Positions 22,064 to 34,092 of a DNA stretch of 64,000 bases are shown piece after piece (position 1 is the stretch's first letter; each line of letters starts with the position of its first letter). The notes under the pieces are model-generated. The model was given only the letters and a program-made list of their open reading frames with translations. It ran no database searches and was not told the DNA's origin. Location of the stretch: NCBI GenBank assembly GCA_022432975.1, contig CM039508.1:16542609-16606608 (forward strand), in the 5' to 3' direction. Made by a program: the position numbers and the translations under genes. This DNA is from Begonia masoniana (Eukaryota; Streptophyta; Magnoliopsida; Cucurbitales; Begoniaceae).

Positions 22064-23932
22064 TTACTGGCACACCATACAAGATTCCACATACTCGGCA
22101 ACATTCCTCTTCAGATTTTGCCACCAATAAAGCAACTTCAAATCTCGGTACATCTTGATATTGCCTGGATGCACTGAGAAGGACGACGAGTGTGCCTCAG
22201 CCAAAATCAATTTTCGTAACTCCTCATCTCTTGGGACATACCATCGGTCTCTAAACTTCAGAATACCATCCACAGAAAGGCTGAACTCAGAAGAATCATC
22301 CTCCAATTTTCTCATGATGTTATCTTTTTCCTTAGAATCCTTCTGTTGGGCCTCCTTGATCCTATGCAAAATGGTTGGCCGGATGGTCAAATCCGAAAGT
22401 AAGGCTGACAACTCAGGAATTATCTCAAATTCAAACTTCCGAACTTCCATCTTCAAAGTTACTGAGATGGCTGATACAACGGACTGCATTGTCATTGACA
22501 TTCTGCTTAATACGTCGGCAACCGCATTGGCCTTGCCAGGGTGATATTTAATTTCAAAATCATAATCTTTAACAAATTCCAAATAACGTCTTTGCCTCAT
22601 GTTTAATTCCTTTTGAGTAAAGAGATATTTCAAACTTTTATGGTCTAAAAATACTTCGTACTGCTGACCGTATAGGTAGTGCCTCCAAATTTTTAGTGCA
22701 AAAACTACCGCGGCTAATTCTAAATCGTGAGTGAGGTAATTCTGCTAATAACTTTTCAGCTGTCTGGCAGCATACGCTATCACCTTGCCCTCCTGCATTA
22801 ACACACAGCCCAATCCAATTTTAGATGCATCACAGTAAACACTAAACTTTCCTTCTTCAACTGGGAGTGCCAACAGAGGGACTGTCGTTAACTTTAGTTT
22901 TAATGTCTAGAAACTCTCTTCACATGCTCCTGTCCAAGAGTACTTAATGTCCTTCTTTGTTAAATTCGTTAATGGTTTGGCTACCATTGAAAATCCATTA
23001 ATAAACTTTCTGTAATAACCTGCCAATCCAAGGAAACTGCGAACTTCACTTGCATTTCTTGGTTGTGGCCAATCTCTCGCGACTTGAATTTTAACTGGAT
23101 CAACGGAAATGCCTTTAGTAAAGATGACATGAACCAGAAAGGTGACTCTATCTAGCCAAAATTCACACTTAGAGAATTTGACATATAACTGCTGCTATTT
23201 TAGAGTTGTTAGGAAAAATTTCAAATGTTCTGTGTGCTCATCCTTAGTCCGTGAATAAATTAAAATGTCGTCTATAAATACTATCACGAACTTGTCCAAA
23301 TATTCTCGAAATACTCAGTTCATCAAGTCCATAAAGGCTGCGGACGCGTTCGTCAATCCAAATGACATTACGAGAAATTCATAATGTCCATATCGGGTTT
23401 TGAACGCAGTCTTAGGTACATCCTCAGTCTTGACTTTTAACTAGTAGTAGCCCGAGCGTAAGTCAATTTTTTAAAACACTGAGGCTCCTTGAAGTTGGTA
23501 AAACAGATCATCAATTCGAGGCAATGGATATTTATTCTTGATTGTCAACTTATTCAATTCCCTGTAATCTATGCACATTCTAAGGGATCTGTCTTTCTTC
23601 TTAACAAACAAAACAGGTGCACTCCAGGGAGAATAGCTGGGGCGTATAAATCCCTTGTCCACCAACTCTTGCAATTGAGTCTTTAATTCCTTCAATTCAA
23701 CCGGTGCCATACGGTAGGGATTCTTAGACACCGGTGAGGCTCCAGGGTAGGTATCAATCATAAATTCTATCTTTTTATCAGGTGGTACCCCCGGTAAGTC
23801 ATCCAAGAACACCTCAGAAAAATCTCGAACTAAGGGAACATCTTGGAGCCTCAGCTTATCCTTTGCTCGTATATAAATTATACTAGCTAGATAACCCGTA
23901 GATCCAATTTTAAGTAACTGCTGAGCCTCCAA
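22064..23932 (-). pseudogene. Reverse transcriptase, RNase H and integrase zinc finger, broken
   Basis: From 23932 leftwards the minus strand encodes the RT entry ([46 protein letters not shown]). The catalytic FIDDILIYS lies near 23262-23290, then RNase H, then the integrase zinc finger ([11 protein letters not shown]...YWW...C-x2-C) ending at 22067. At least two stops or frameshifts lie between 23471 and 22634. An in-frame TAA at 22064-22066 follows VCQ, at the same codon as in the element at 62201. Confidence 0.9.
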
Positions 23933-24001
23933 AGAAGATATAATCGATATTTTACTTGTTTTTGGAATGACTTGGAAGGAATACCGATCTCCATTCAGGG
24001 G

Positions 24002-24415
24002 TCAAAATTCAACTACCCCAGACCTACAACTTATTGTGGCATAATGTCTGAATAACCAATCCATTCTCAAAATGACTTCGTACATCTTCATATCGATTAT
24101 GATCAGTTCTACATATAACTTCTTATCTCCTACTGACACAATATCACCCTTAACTACCTGTTCAGATTGTAAGGACTCACCCGACGGTAACATGACACTA
24201 TATGACTTATCAGCAGGTAAGAATCCTAGATTATGCTTACATACAAACAGGGTTGCTACACAGGAATGAGTGGCTCCCGTATCTATGAGTGTATAAGCGG
24301 AAATACCACAGATCATAATCGTACCTGTTATGACCGTATGTTGCACTTCATCATCATCTTCCATCAAGGCAAAGACCCTAGGTGCCACCTTCACTCGGTT
24401 TGCATCCGACAGCAT
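24002..24415 (-). pseudogene. Retropepsin-type protease domain
   Basis: About 137 codons on the minus strand starting just after the gag zinc knuckle. The active-site motif is LIDTGATHS (D-T-G). Downstream come GDIVSVGDKK and the conserved VILRMDWL. It ends in a stop at 24002, which separates it from RT. In an intact element this domain would be part of one gag-pol frame. Confidence 0.88.
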
Positions 24416-25366
24416 AGGACAATATTTAATCAGATGGCCAACCTTGTCGCATCTAAAACATCGGCCCGAGTAAAGCTTGCATTCACCGTAATGATTCCTC
24501 TGGCAAATGGAACACAGTGGAGCCTGAGGAGCTCGAGGAGCCCCTTGAGGTCGCTTTCCATTTCCTCGATCGTCATTGGGGTTATAGGGTCTTTTAATGC
24601 CTCTTTGTTGTTGCTACCAACCCTCTTTGTTCTGCTGTGGTTGTGAATGCACATTGTCAACAATCTTCGTTGGCGGCTCGCGCTGTCCTTGCACCGCTAT
24701 CTCTACCTCTTCCCGTTCCAAGGCCTTAGCTGCCACCTCAGAATAAGGTATGTTATGAATCCTTGCAGTTTTCACTCCCCTGAAAAGGTTTGGCTTCAAC
24801 CCTTGAACAAATTGGTGAATCTTGTCTTCTTCATCATCCACCAGACGGGGCGCAAATCGTGACAATGCTTCAAACTTACAAATGTAGTCCGCCACAGAAC
24901 CGGTTTGGCGTAGCTGCATAAACTCCATATTTTTGCTAGCCCGAACCGCTCGGCTGAAATACTTGTCAAAGAAGGCCGTCTTGAACCATGCCCAAGTCAT
25001 AGTTTCCATGTTAGTAGTGCTCTTAATTGAGTCCCACCAATGCCTTGCATCTAATGCAAGATGAAAAACAGCATAGGTGATCTTGTCCCCCTCTTCGACC
25101 TTGGCATACATGAACATGTCCTCAACTGTTCGAATCTATTCTTCAGCATAAATAGGATCCGAAACTTGACCATTAAATACCGGAGGCCGAAGTCGGTGGA
25201 AACGTTCGCTCCCATGGCCATGAGTTGCACTCGAACTAGAGTTTCCTTGTTCCTCTCTAGCAGCCACTAATTTTTCAATATGACGAGATTGGTGTAGAAC
25301 CAACTCTGTTAACTGAGCAATAGTATTACTATCTTCACCGTTTTCTCTCTGTTGACCTCTCACCAT
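24416..25366 (-). pseudogene. Gag (capsid and zinc knuckle), interrupted
   Basis: The minus-strand gag begins near 25366 with MVRGQQREN, runs to a stop at 25136, then resumes with the capsid region (ARHWWDSIKS, WAWFKTAFFDKYF, FEALSRFAPRLVDDE) to about 24614. A CX2CX4HX4C zinc knuckle (CFRCDKVGHLIKYC) lies near 24420-24462. The stop near 25136 and a frame change near 24610 disrupt it. Confidence 0.88.
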
Positions 25367-25511
25367 CTTGAAGAGATTCCTAGCATATTATAAACATATT
25401 TTAACTACATGATATTACTAAAATCATAAACACTTACAGTTGTTTGAGTGTACTCATGCGGCAATTTGTGCTGGAAGGCAGTCTACAGAACCGATTTTAG
25501 AACCCAATTTT

Positions 25512-25523
25512 GCTTTGATACCA
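25512..25523 (-). promoter_or_regulatory. Primer-binding site of the gypsy element
   Basis: The minus strand reads tggtatcaaagc four bases after the 5' LTR end (gggtcgttaca). This is the initiator tRNA-Met type with one mismatch, the same variant as at 759-770 and in the Cassandra element. Confidence 0.85.
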
Positions 25524-25527
25524 TAAT

Positions 25528-27807
25528 TGTAACGACCCCAGTAGATCGCGGCATATTCTTATCTTAAACTTAGTCATTTAAATCTTAGAAGAACTACTGG
25601 TAATTTTCTTTAAAATAACTCGTGGACGTTTAAAAGAATAACAAATTAAAAACCTTAAATTCTTATAACTCGACTCTTTCATATCGGGTTTCATCAATTT
25701 AAATAGTAGGGGTAGACGTTATATCAGACAGAAATGAATACAGAAACAGAAGACAGCGTTGATTACTGAAAATAGGAGGCAGTATGGACGTTTGAAAACA
25801 AAAGGCAGTGTGGACGACTGACTTTCTCTGCCAGGATGCATAACTAAATTTTATCGTCCACAGACTTACTTAGACTTTTCGTCCACAGACCTTGTGACTT
25901 TATCATCCACGGTCCACATGACTTCATAAACCCATCGTCCACAGACTATCGTCCATGGACTTACTTAAGTTTATCGTCCACGGACCACGTGATTTGTCGT
26001 CCATAGTCACATGACTACTTACTTTGGATGAAAACTCAACAACGTTCTCTGGACTTGGACTCGCCCCTAACTTTGAACGATGACTCATTCACTTACTCTA
26101 GACGACGTATTCGTCCATGCAATTCTGGTCAATGATTTACTTACAACTCTAGACGACCGTTTTTACTTGCAAAACAGAACACGTTGACAACTGATCGATA
26201 GCCTCCCCTGGCGAATGTTCGGCTAGCTCTCTGGAACTAACTATACAAGTAACCTCAGATCTCAATTCACAGAAATCATTCCTTTAACATAAAACTTAAA
26301 CATGCATAGCGGAAGACTTAAAGAAAAACAGATGAAAATCCTTAAATCCTAAAATCTCTTATAGCTCATAAACATTAAAATTCTTTTCTACTTAAACTTC
26401 CATTTCATTATCTTATAACATGACAGACTAAGAGCACCTCAGGTTAAATCGCTTCCCAGCCACAAATTCCTTCACTAGTACCATCCAGCAACCTTCTTAG
26501 ACGTTATCACTTGGATTGAAATCCTTACCTTTCAATTCGTCACCTACATCAAAAGGTTCAAACTATAAGCGTAATGCTTAGTAAGGGGTGCAACATATAC
26601 ATAAATACTCATGAATGTATACTCAATAAAATCGTGTACAAGTTCTTTATTCAAATCCTAGAAATCATATTCATGTTCATATTCTTGATCATTTCGTGGG
26701 AATCATATTCCTGTTCATTGTTTACATAACATGGATTAAGGAGGGGGGTCGTGCTGGAGGGCAGGCAGAGTACGTGTACTTGGCCCTTTAGGCAGAAATC
26801 TTGGTCCATTTCTGAACAGTGACTTGGCCAAACCGCCCCAACCCTCACTTAATCATACTTGCATACATTTCATATTCTTATCTTATTCATAAAAGAAACA
26901 TGCACATAAGATATTTTTGTCTACTTGGAAGATAAATCATGATGCATGGATTATGTATGCATAACAGAACTTCACACCAGAGAAAACTAGGACATTCAGC
27001 ATATATCATGGTACAGATCATGAACATCAATGCATTATCCTTAAAAATCTTTCTAACGTCCTCGTGATGTAGGGCCCTAATGGCCAGAATACTAATCCAC
27101 TCACTTATCTGGTCCCCTTAGCAATGTCGTGTCTTCACTTGAATCCTTCACCACCTAGAAATTTCATATTTCAATGTTAAATGTATCCTGAATAATCTAA
27201 TCTCAAAGCTGGTAAAATCCTAACTAAAGAAATCATTCCTGGAAACTAGTTCAAGCCTCTGAGTCATATAGTCAAGCACCTAGTGTGCGTGGCTTAATCC
27301 TCACTAGCATTGATGGCATTAGTGTACTAAAACTACCAGATTCATACCAATGTCAGATTCTTAACCCTAACATTAACAACACCTAGAACTCTATCACCAA
27401 TGCCATAAATCAGAAACTCGAAAATACTATCGTTATTCTAACATTGACCGATTCTAAATCTTCAAACATCAATAAATAACCATCCTTAAATCAAAGGTTT
27501 AATGAGTGAATCACCTAAACCTTTACCTGAAGCTTAAGATTTTGAAAAGAGTGGAGGAAGAGCTGAACAATGGTAGAGGAAATCAGTGTCTGCTACTGGA
27601 GTGAAGGCTTTGGAGGAGATTCGCCCGAAGAGGAAAGTCGGCTAAAGTGAGGTTTTAGAATTTCCTTTTTCTATTTATAACGATTCAAAACAACATTAAT
27701 TACAATCTTGCTACTAAATCTACTTTTGTTTTGAAATCAACTTATTCCATAAATCATTCCATAATAAAACACGGGATAAATACCTGACCAAGGTGCTGGT
27801 TGTTACA
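25528..27807 (-). repeat. 5' LTR (2280 bp) of the 6813-27807 element
   Basis: On the plus strand it runs from tgtaacgacccc (25528) to tggttgttaca (27807) and is uninterrupted. Minus-strand signals: TATA-like ttataaataga near 27668-27678, donor-like cttcag|gtaaag at 27535, then ctaag|gggaccag|ataagt (27103-27121), where the second donor has AT in place of GT, and tgatgtag|gtg at 26542-26551. The 3' LTR carries the same AT change (11082-11083). Confidence 0.95.
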
Positions 27808-28990
27808 TATACTAATAACTATGCACAAACAACCAACAACATTGTAGTAACATAACTCATGAGTGCACTTCTCTATGTAGATTCTAATGTACTCTACCTA
27901 TATTCATATAATATAAATACATGCACATCCAATTATTATCTAATGTATATTCATTATTATCATTCATATCAACATGTTCTAATGTCTATGCGATGAATAT
28001 TTGTCATATTAACATTTTCCAATGTTAATTTCAGTATTAACATACATAAGCGTGATATCCACCACAAAAACTTGATTTCACGGATAATACAAACCATGTG
28101 GCTCTAGCCACAATCTAACTCGCGAGGATTTGCAGAGGTCGTATCATAGTAGACTTTGTTTCTTCATAATTGTTTGCATCCATGGAAAGAAAGATAACAA
28201 CACTGGGTTCTAATGTTCATTAGTGTGTTCCTCAACATATATCATAACCAACCTAAGTAACGATACTAACATATATGCATAACCTAAATACAAAGGATAC
28301 ATACATATTGGGCACTAGGATCAACCAACGTATGTCTACCTCGCATACCAAGCAAATACATTCCGCCACATATTAGCCTCATCCATGCACTTATCATGTA
28401 ATCATCGTGTATGAACATATAATACTATGTCAAACGCATACCAATGCATCAATCTAACTCCAATACACATGAATATTATTTTATTAGGTCTCATTATACA
28501 TGTATCACATGCCTAACCATCCTATTTATGTATGTATGTATGTGTGTATGGTGTGTGGTGTGTATGATACATACATACAAATATAGACTTACACAATGTA
28601 TATCTAGTATCTCATTTTGTCATATTTATGAAATAATTCAAGAAATTCCAAATTCGTGAATAATGTCGTGGCACAATTCTCAACACCTTGTGGTGTTATT
28701 AAATAGCACTACCTAGGTCTTATATTCCTAAATGTCGAGGCATTTTCCCAAACACCAAGCTGAGATAAGTTTCTAAATGCCAAGAATTCCTTTCCTAGTA
28801 AATGTCGTGGCATTTACCATTTAAATATCGAGGAATAATAGCAAATAGTTTATATTATTTATACATTTTTCAATACAATTTCATTCAAAATTTTGCAGCA
28901 ATGTCGTGACTTGACATAATTTTTTAGCCTAAATGGATAAAACAGTTTAAATGGATAAAATAGTTTTTAGAAACGCTACTCCAGTGTCGA
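27808..28990. repeat. AT-rich repeat, partner of 2742-3740
   Basis: The first five bases are the right tatac duplication of the gypsy element. The remainder aligns, with many gaps, to 2742-3740 (for example 'aaaatagtttttagaaacgc' near 28955 against 'aaaatagttttgaagcgc' near 3708). It is probably the second LTR of the dead copia element. A tatg-type microsatellite sits at about 28528-28560. Confidence 0.45.
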
Positions 28991-30100
28991 GGCATTAAGC
29001 CTTATGTCGAGGCATAAATAAATTTATGTTGTGGCGCTTGGCATTTTCAAGTTTCTCCACATTTCACATGTATTTTGCTAGAACTTGACTGAAACACACA
29101 TTTCAATCCATTCCAAATATTCTAAAATGTTTTTCCATTAGCAGGGTACATTTAATGCAATTTATTTCAAGGTTTGGTGGTTTTGATATATTTTTCGCAT
29201 ACTTTCCTAAGTAAACAAAGTAAGAAAAAAAAATTACGTGGAATCTTAGTTTTTCTTTGAGACTTTTATAAAAATATGTTTCTCTTAGTGTCAGGAAAGT
29301 TTTTTGTGTTGGAGATTTTTAACCTTCCAAAATTGAAAGTCAACCTTTAAGTTTTTTGTTTTAATTTCAATCGACTTGATTTTAAAGTCAGCTATTACCT
29401 TAAGGTTTATAGTTCAACCCCCTAAATTTGTTTGTAATTATAGTCATTTTTTGTTAGTTAATGTCATAACAAAAAAGTCTTCTTTACTCAATGACTTTCA
29501 CGACAATGACTAATTTCCAAGTTTTGGTTATTTTTAAACTTGTTATCGTTTCTAATTGCACAAACACATGTGCAACATGACGCTTAGACGTGACTCTTTT
29601 CGGCGCTTCACCGCTACATGTGTAACAAAAAAATGCATTCTTGAAAAAAATCCATCACTCCAACATTATGATCCTCAGCGTTGTGCTTTGCTACCTGATT
29701 CATTACTGCCTCGACACCAATCACTCAATGTCGTGGCGCCGTTGTGCTACAGATTGGGTTTTATGAAAATAATTGACCTTTTTTATTTCTCAATACCAAT
29801 ATTGGTACTGAACTCAAGCAAGACCTTTAAAACATATTGTTGTACATTAGTACTCAAGTTTTATCATTAATTCCAAGTGTTCAATCAAAATTTTGATTTT
29901 TTCCAAAAACAAATCTAGAAAACTACATAAATTAGGAGAAAGGGCTCAAATCCAACTTACCTTGAAGATCTCAGATTCTTGTCGTTGGCCCACTCTTCCA
30001 AAATGTTGATACGTGTCTAGTTCGCCAAATTCCAAATCTAAGTCAACCTCCATGTAAGAATTGCAAATTTTTAATAATAGAAAACGATGATTAATCATTC
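28991..30100. other. No gene seen; noncoding repeat-like DNA
   Basis: A 104-codon open frame at 29556-29870 shows no recognisable domain. The stretch carries several copies of a short word, atgtcg(a/t)ggc (see findings). It lies upstream of a plus-strand copia RT and may be leader or LTR sequence. Confidence 0.4.
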
Positions 30101-30128
30101 TTTTGTTGAGTCATTCCTCTTCTAATAA

Positions 30129-31300
30129 TTGTCTTATATGGCTGTCAAAAATACTTTCTTGAATGAGATTTTCAAAAAAAGAACTTATGCAATGCTTTCT
30201 TTTGATGTTTCTCATAAGCAAGGAAAAATTTGCTATCTTAAAAAAGATCTTTATGGTCTCAAACAAGCACCTTGTGCATGGTTTGAGAAGTTCTCTATTG
30301 ACATTACTTCCCTTGATTTTTATCCTAATCACCATGACTTGACATTGTTTCTCAAGTGCACATCTGATGGTCGTATTATTCGTTCCTTATTTGTTGATGA
30401 TATGAGTATTACTAGTGGTAATCTCGAGGGTCGTTGCATTAAAATCTAATGTTGGATCATTATTTCATAATAAAAGATCTAGAAATTGTACGATATTTTC
30501 TTTGCTTTGAAGTTGCTTCTTCAACAAATGATTTTCTTTTCTCTCAAACTACGTATATAACTGACATATTTATGTGTCCTCGTCCTACATATAACAAGCT
30601 TGTTGATACACTTTTTGAGCTCAATGATCGGTGATCCACATCCGATGGGATTCTTTTCTTAGATCCTAACTTATAGCATACTATTGTCAGGATTTTCCTT
30701 TACCTCACCATCACTCTTCCAAATATTGCACATGTTATCCATATCATTATTTAGTTTGTTACTTTACCTACTATAGTTTATTAAGTTGTTGTTTTTTGAA
30801 TTTTGAGATATCTTCGAGTTACTTAGTTTCAGAATTTTCTTTTTTCAGTTACTCCCTCCTTAGAGATACATGCATACTGTGATACCAATTGGGTTGGTGA
30901 TCATACTGATATTAAGTCAACCACTGAATTTTGCATCATTTTAGGAGATTCTAATTTCTTAGAAGACTAAGAAACAAGATGAATCTCTAGGTCTTCTACA
31001 AAGATAGAGGATCGTGCTATGACTTTCATATTATATTTTGAGAAAATATTATAAAAAGGAGAACATGTCGATTTTCATTGTCTACTACAGTTTCTTACAT
31101 GTTTTCTTTGAACATGCATGACAGCTTATTGCTTACTCTTGTAAACTGAGTTTGATGGAACTGAGTGTAGGGTCATTGGTTGTGGTGCACCAATAAAGTG
31201 AGGGTGTAAGTCTTTGTAAGTTGTGCACTGGGAAACGTCAGTCAACAAATGTTAACGATCTTGAGTGGCTAAATTTTATTTTGGGTCATGTTTCGATTGG
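30129..31300 (+). pseudogene. Ty1/copia reverse transcriptase and RNase H fragment
   Basis: The plus strand encodes the RT core (VKNTFLNEIFKKRTYAML, LKKDLYGLKQAPCAWFEKF, then LFVDDMSITSG, the copia catalytic YVDDM-like motif with F for Y). At 30449-30634 follows the connection (FIIKDLEIVRYFLCFEVA), then RNase H traces near 30860-30960 (YCDTNWVGD). Stops near 30448 and 30632 break it. The N-terminal RT, gag, protease and integrase are not found upstream. Confidence 0.85.
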
Positions 31301-31306
31301 TGTACA

Positions 31307-34087
31307 TGTCACGACCAAAAACCCAACGGGCCGCGACTTACATAATAGTGTTCGTGTTCTTATTCTTGACTCGTATATTTTTTTTTAAAAAAAAAAACAT
31401 AGCGTAGAGGAAGAACGGTTTGAGAGAAAACTTACTAAAACATTTGTAAACTCCATTTGAGACTCCTTGAAATTCATTAGGAATAGTTAAATCAACAATA
31501 AAATTGGAGAGAAAATTTAGAAAGGAGTGACTTGGTATTAAAGGAGAAGAGACGGGGTAGATTTGGGAATCATGAAAGGCCGATCGTTCGCCCTTCCTAA
31601 TATTTACTCAGCCGATCGATCGGCTTCTTCCCTGGTTAAATTAAAAATGCTAGACAAAGTTGCCGATCGATCATAGCCTATGCCGATCGATCGACATCTT
31701 CTCTTGTTCCAAAACAATTTCCAGAATCACCATGCCGATCCTTCTCTGGCTGAAACATACCTTACCCTAAAACAAAACTCCACCCACAACAAAACATCAT
31801 ACAACAGACTCATTCCAATTACTCTTAAATTCATTGATCAAAACTCAATTTAAATCATTCAACGAGCACTTAAATTTCTATTCCATTCATAAAAAAAAAT
31901 CATGCGAAACAAAATGAGTAAACCATAGCGGAAGTAAAAGCGATAAAAATCCCTTAGTCGTAAAATCCTCTTCAAAACAAGAAAAGACGCCAATAATTTC
32001 AAAACTAGTCATCACACGAAAGTCTTACGAAATTCTTTTACTTAAACTCCTATAACGTAAACTTTTACCAATCTTGCTAGGAGCACCAACCACGGGTCAA
32101 TCGCCGCCCAGCCACAAAACCCCGCCATGAGTGCCATCCAGCAACCTTCTTAGACATTATCACTTGGATCGACATCCTCGCCTTCCAATTCGTCACCTAC
32201 ATCATAAGGTTCAAACTATAAGTCTAATGCTTAGTAAGGAGTGCAGCTCATGAATACATGCTTCATATAAACGTGTTCGTGTTCGTGGTTATATTCTTAT
32301 TCATCAATTACTTGGTATGAATTAAGGGAGGACACGGAGAGAAAGGGCAAGGGAGTCATAATCGTGGTCCAAACGGACAATAACAGTAACGACTAGTCCG
32401 GCCCCCACCAGCGGGAGGATCTGCGAACAATCGTGCATAACAGCCGCCCCACCAGCTGGAGGATTCGCGAGCCTTCCTGCCAGTACGGCCCCCACCAACG
32501 GGAGGATCCGCGAACCGTACAAAAATCTTGAGAACATAATCGTAGCCAAATCACCCCGTTCCACACTTAATCATGCTTACATATACATTTCATATTCTCA
32601 TCTTAATCAAATAAAACGGCACATGATGCATGGACATGAATTCACATAGGGATGACGTACTATAAGAACGAGCAATACACATGCTCATGAATACATGCTT
32701 CATATAAACGTGTTCGTGTTCGTGGTTATATTCTTATTCATCAATTACTTGGTATGAATTAAGGGAGGACACGGAGAGAAAGGGCAAGGGAGTCATAATC
32801 GTGGTCCAAACGGACAATAACAGTAACGACTAGTCCGGCCCCCACCAGCGGGAGGATCTGCGAACTAATCGTGCAGTAACAGCCCGGCCCCCACCAGCTG
32901 GAGGATTCGCGAGCCTTCCTGCCAGTACGGCCCCCACCAACGGGAGGATCCGCGAACCGTACAAAAATCTTGAGAACATAATCGTAGCCAAATCACCCCG
33001 TTCCACACTTAATCATGCTTACATATACATTTCATATTCTCATCTTAATCAAATAAAACGTGCACATGATGCATGGACATGAATTCACATAGGGATGACG
33101 TACTATAAGAACGAGCAATACATCATGTATCGAGACATCACTCTACTCGAATTCATCATAACATAGCATACAACCAGTCATAATCATCAAACAATCAACC
33201 AAACAAACCTCCCTAGTATCCTCGTGACGTAGGGCCCTAGCGGCCGGAAAAATCCTAACACACTCACTTACCTGGGCTCCTTAGCAACGTCGTGTCTTCA
33301 CCTTAAGCCCCTTTCACCTAGAGACATTTCATATTTCGATGTTAAAAATTAACTCTAAATAATCTAACTTCAAAACTAGCAAAATCCTAGCTAAAGAAGT
33401 TTCCTAGAAACCTAACTTATCCAATTCGGGTATTTTGTCGAACACTTGGTATGCATAACTAAATTATCCCACCATTAATAACATTTACTCCTCCCAACTA
33501 CCAAAATTCCATAAATCAATCAACAATAACTAATACTACACTAGAAACAAACTATAAATTTGATAATTAAACGATTTTCAACAAAAACCTATAACTCCCA
33601 ACAACTCTAATAAAAAATATAGTAAATAACTATCCCTAAAAACGAAACTAAACCTATCCAAAGATTAGAATCTTACCTAGAGATTGAATCCTGAAGAAAA
33701 TGGTGGGAGAAATCGTCTAGGAGGTAGATTTGTGGTTTGTAGGAGGAAGAGGCATGAGGGAAGGGAGAGGGAGCGGCTGGAGAAGGAGAAATCGTGGGGG
33801 TGGGATGAAAATGAAGAGTGTTTTAGGTTTAATTAAATTTTAACTCACAAATTACCTTTTTGCCCTCCCTAATAATCCTTTACTTAATCCCAATAATTAA
33901 CCTATGGTTTGGTTTTCACTAAAACAATTAAATCTCACCAACATATCTTATAAATCTTTGGGGCTCCAATAAAATTTCCCGCTCGGAAAGCGGGTATAAC
34001 TTACTAATTCAACGAATTAAAGTCACTATACGGCAAAATTGGAGACCCGTAAATAAAATCTATAGCCCGGAAAATCCGGGTGTTATA
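31307..34087 (-). mobile_element. Solo LTR (2781 bp) inserted in copia debris
   Basis: On the plus strand it starts tgtcacgacc and ends ccgggtgttata, with perfect target duplications gtaca (31302-31306 and 34088-34092). The last base pair of the terminus has mutated from ca to ta. On the minus strand: donor-like ctag|gtaag at 33675, ctaag|gagcccag|gtaagt (33266-33284), and tgatgtag|gtg near 32195-32205. It contains a 437-bp tandem duplication and, at 31600-31700, several ccgatcgatcg words. Confidence 0.94.
32246..33120. repeat. 437-bp tandem duplication inside the solo LTR
   Basis: The segment starting gctcatgaatacatgcttca occurs at 32246 and again at about 32683. The two copies differ by only a few indels (for example gaacaatcgtgcataacagc against gaactaatcgtgcagtaaca), so the duplication is young. 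Within each copy the short unit 'gcccccaccagcgggaggat' is repeated about three times. Confidence 0.93.
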
Positions 34088-34092
34088 GTACA

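Larger units (their letters stand above)
6813..27807 (-). mobile_element. Ty3/gypsy chromovirus (Tekay/Del-like), nested with four solo LTRs
   Basis: A whole element lies between perfect 5-bp target duplications tatac (6808-6812 and 27808-27812). On the minus strand it reads: 5' LTR 25528-27807, primer site, gag, protease, RT/RNase H, integrase with chromodomain, weak polypurine tract, 3' LTR 6813-14543. About 11.8 kb of its 21 kb is later insertions: 7352-10062 and 11307-14074 in the 3' LTR, and 15244-21599 (itself carrying 15987-20307) in the integrase gene. Stops and frameshifts in gag and pol, plus the split integrase, make it non-autonomous. Removing the insertions leaves a 3' LTR of about 2.24 kb against 2.28 kb for the 5' LTR. 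Confidence 0.95.

Noticed and set aside
29556..29870. 104-codon plus-strand frame as a gene
   Set aside because: No recognisable domain, no promoter context, rare-codon and repeat-like surroundings between copia debris.
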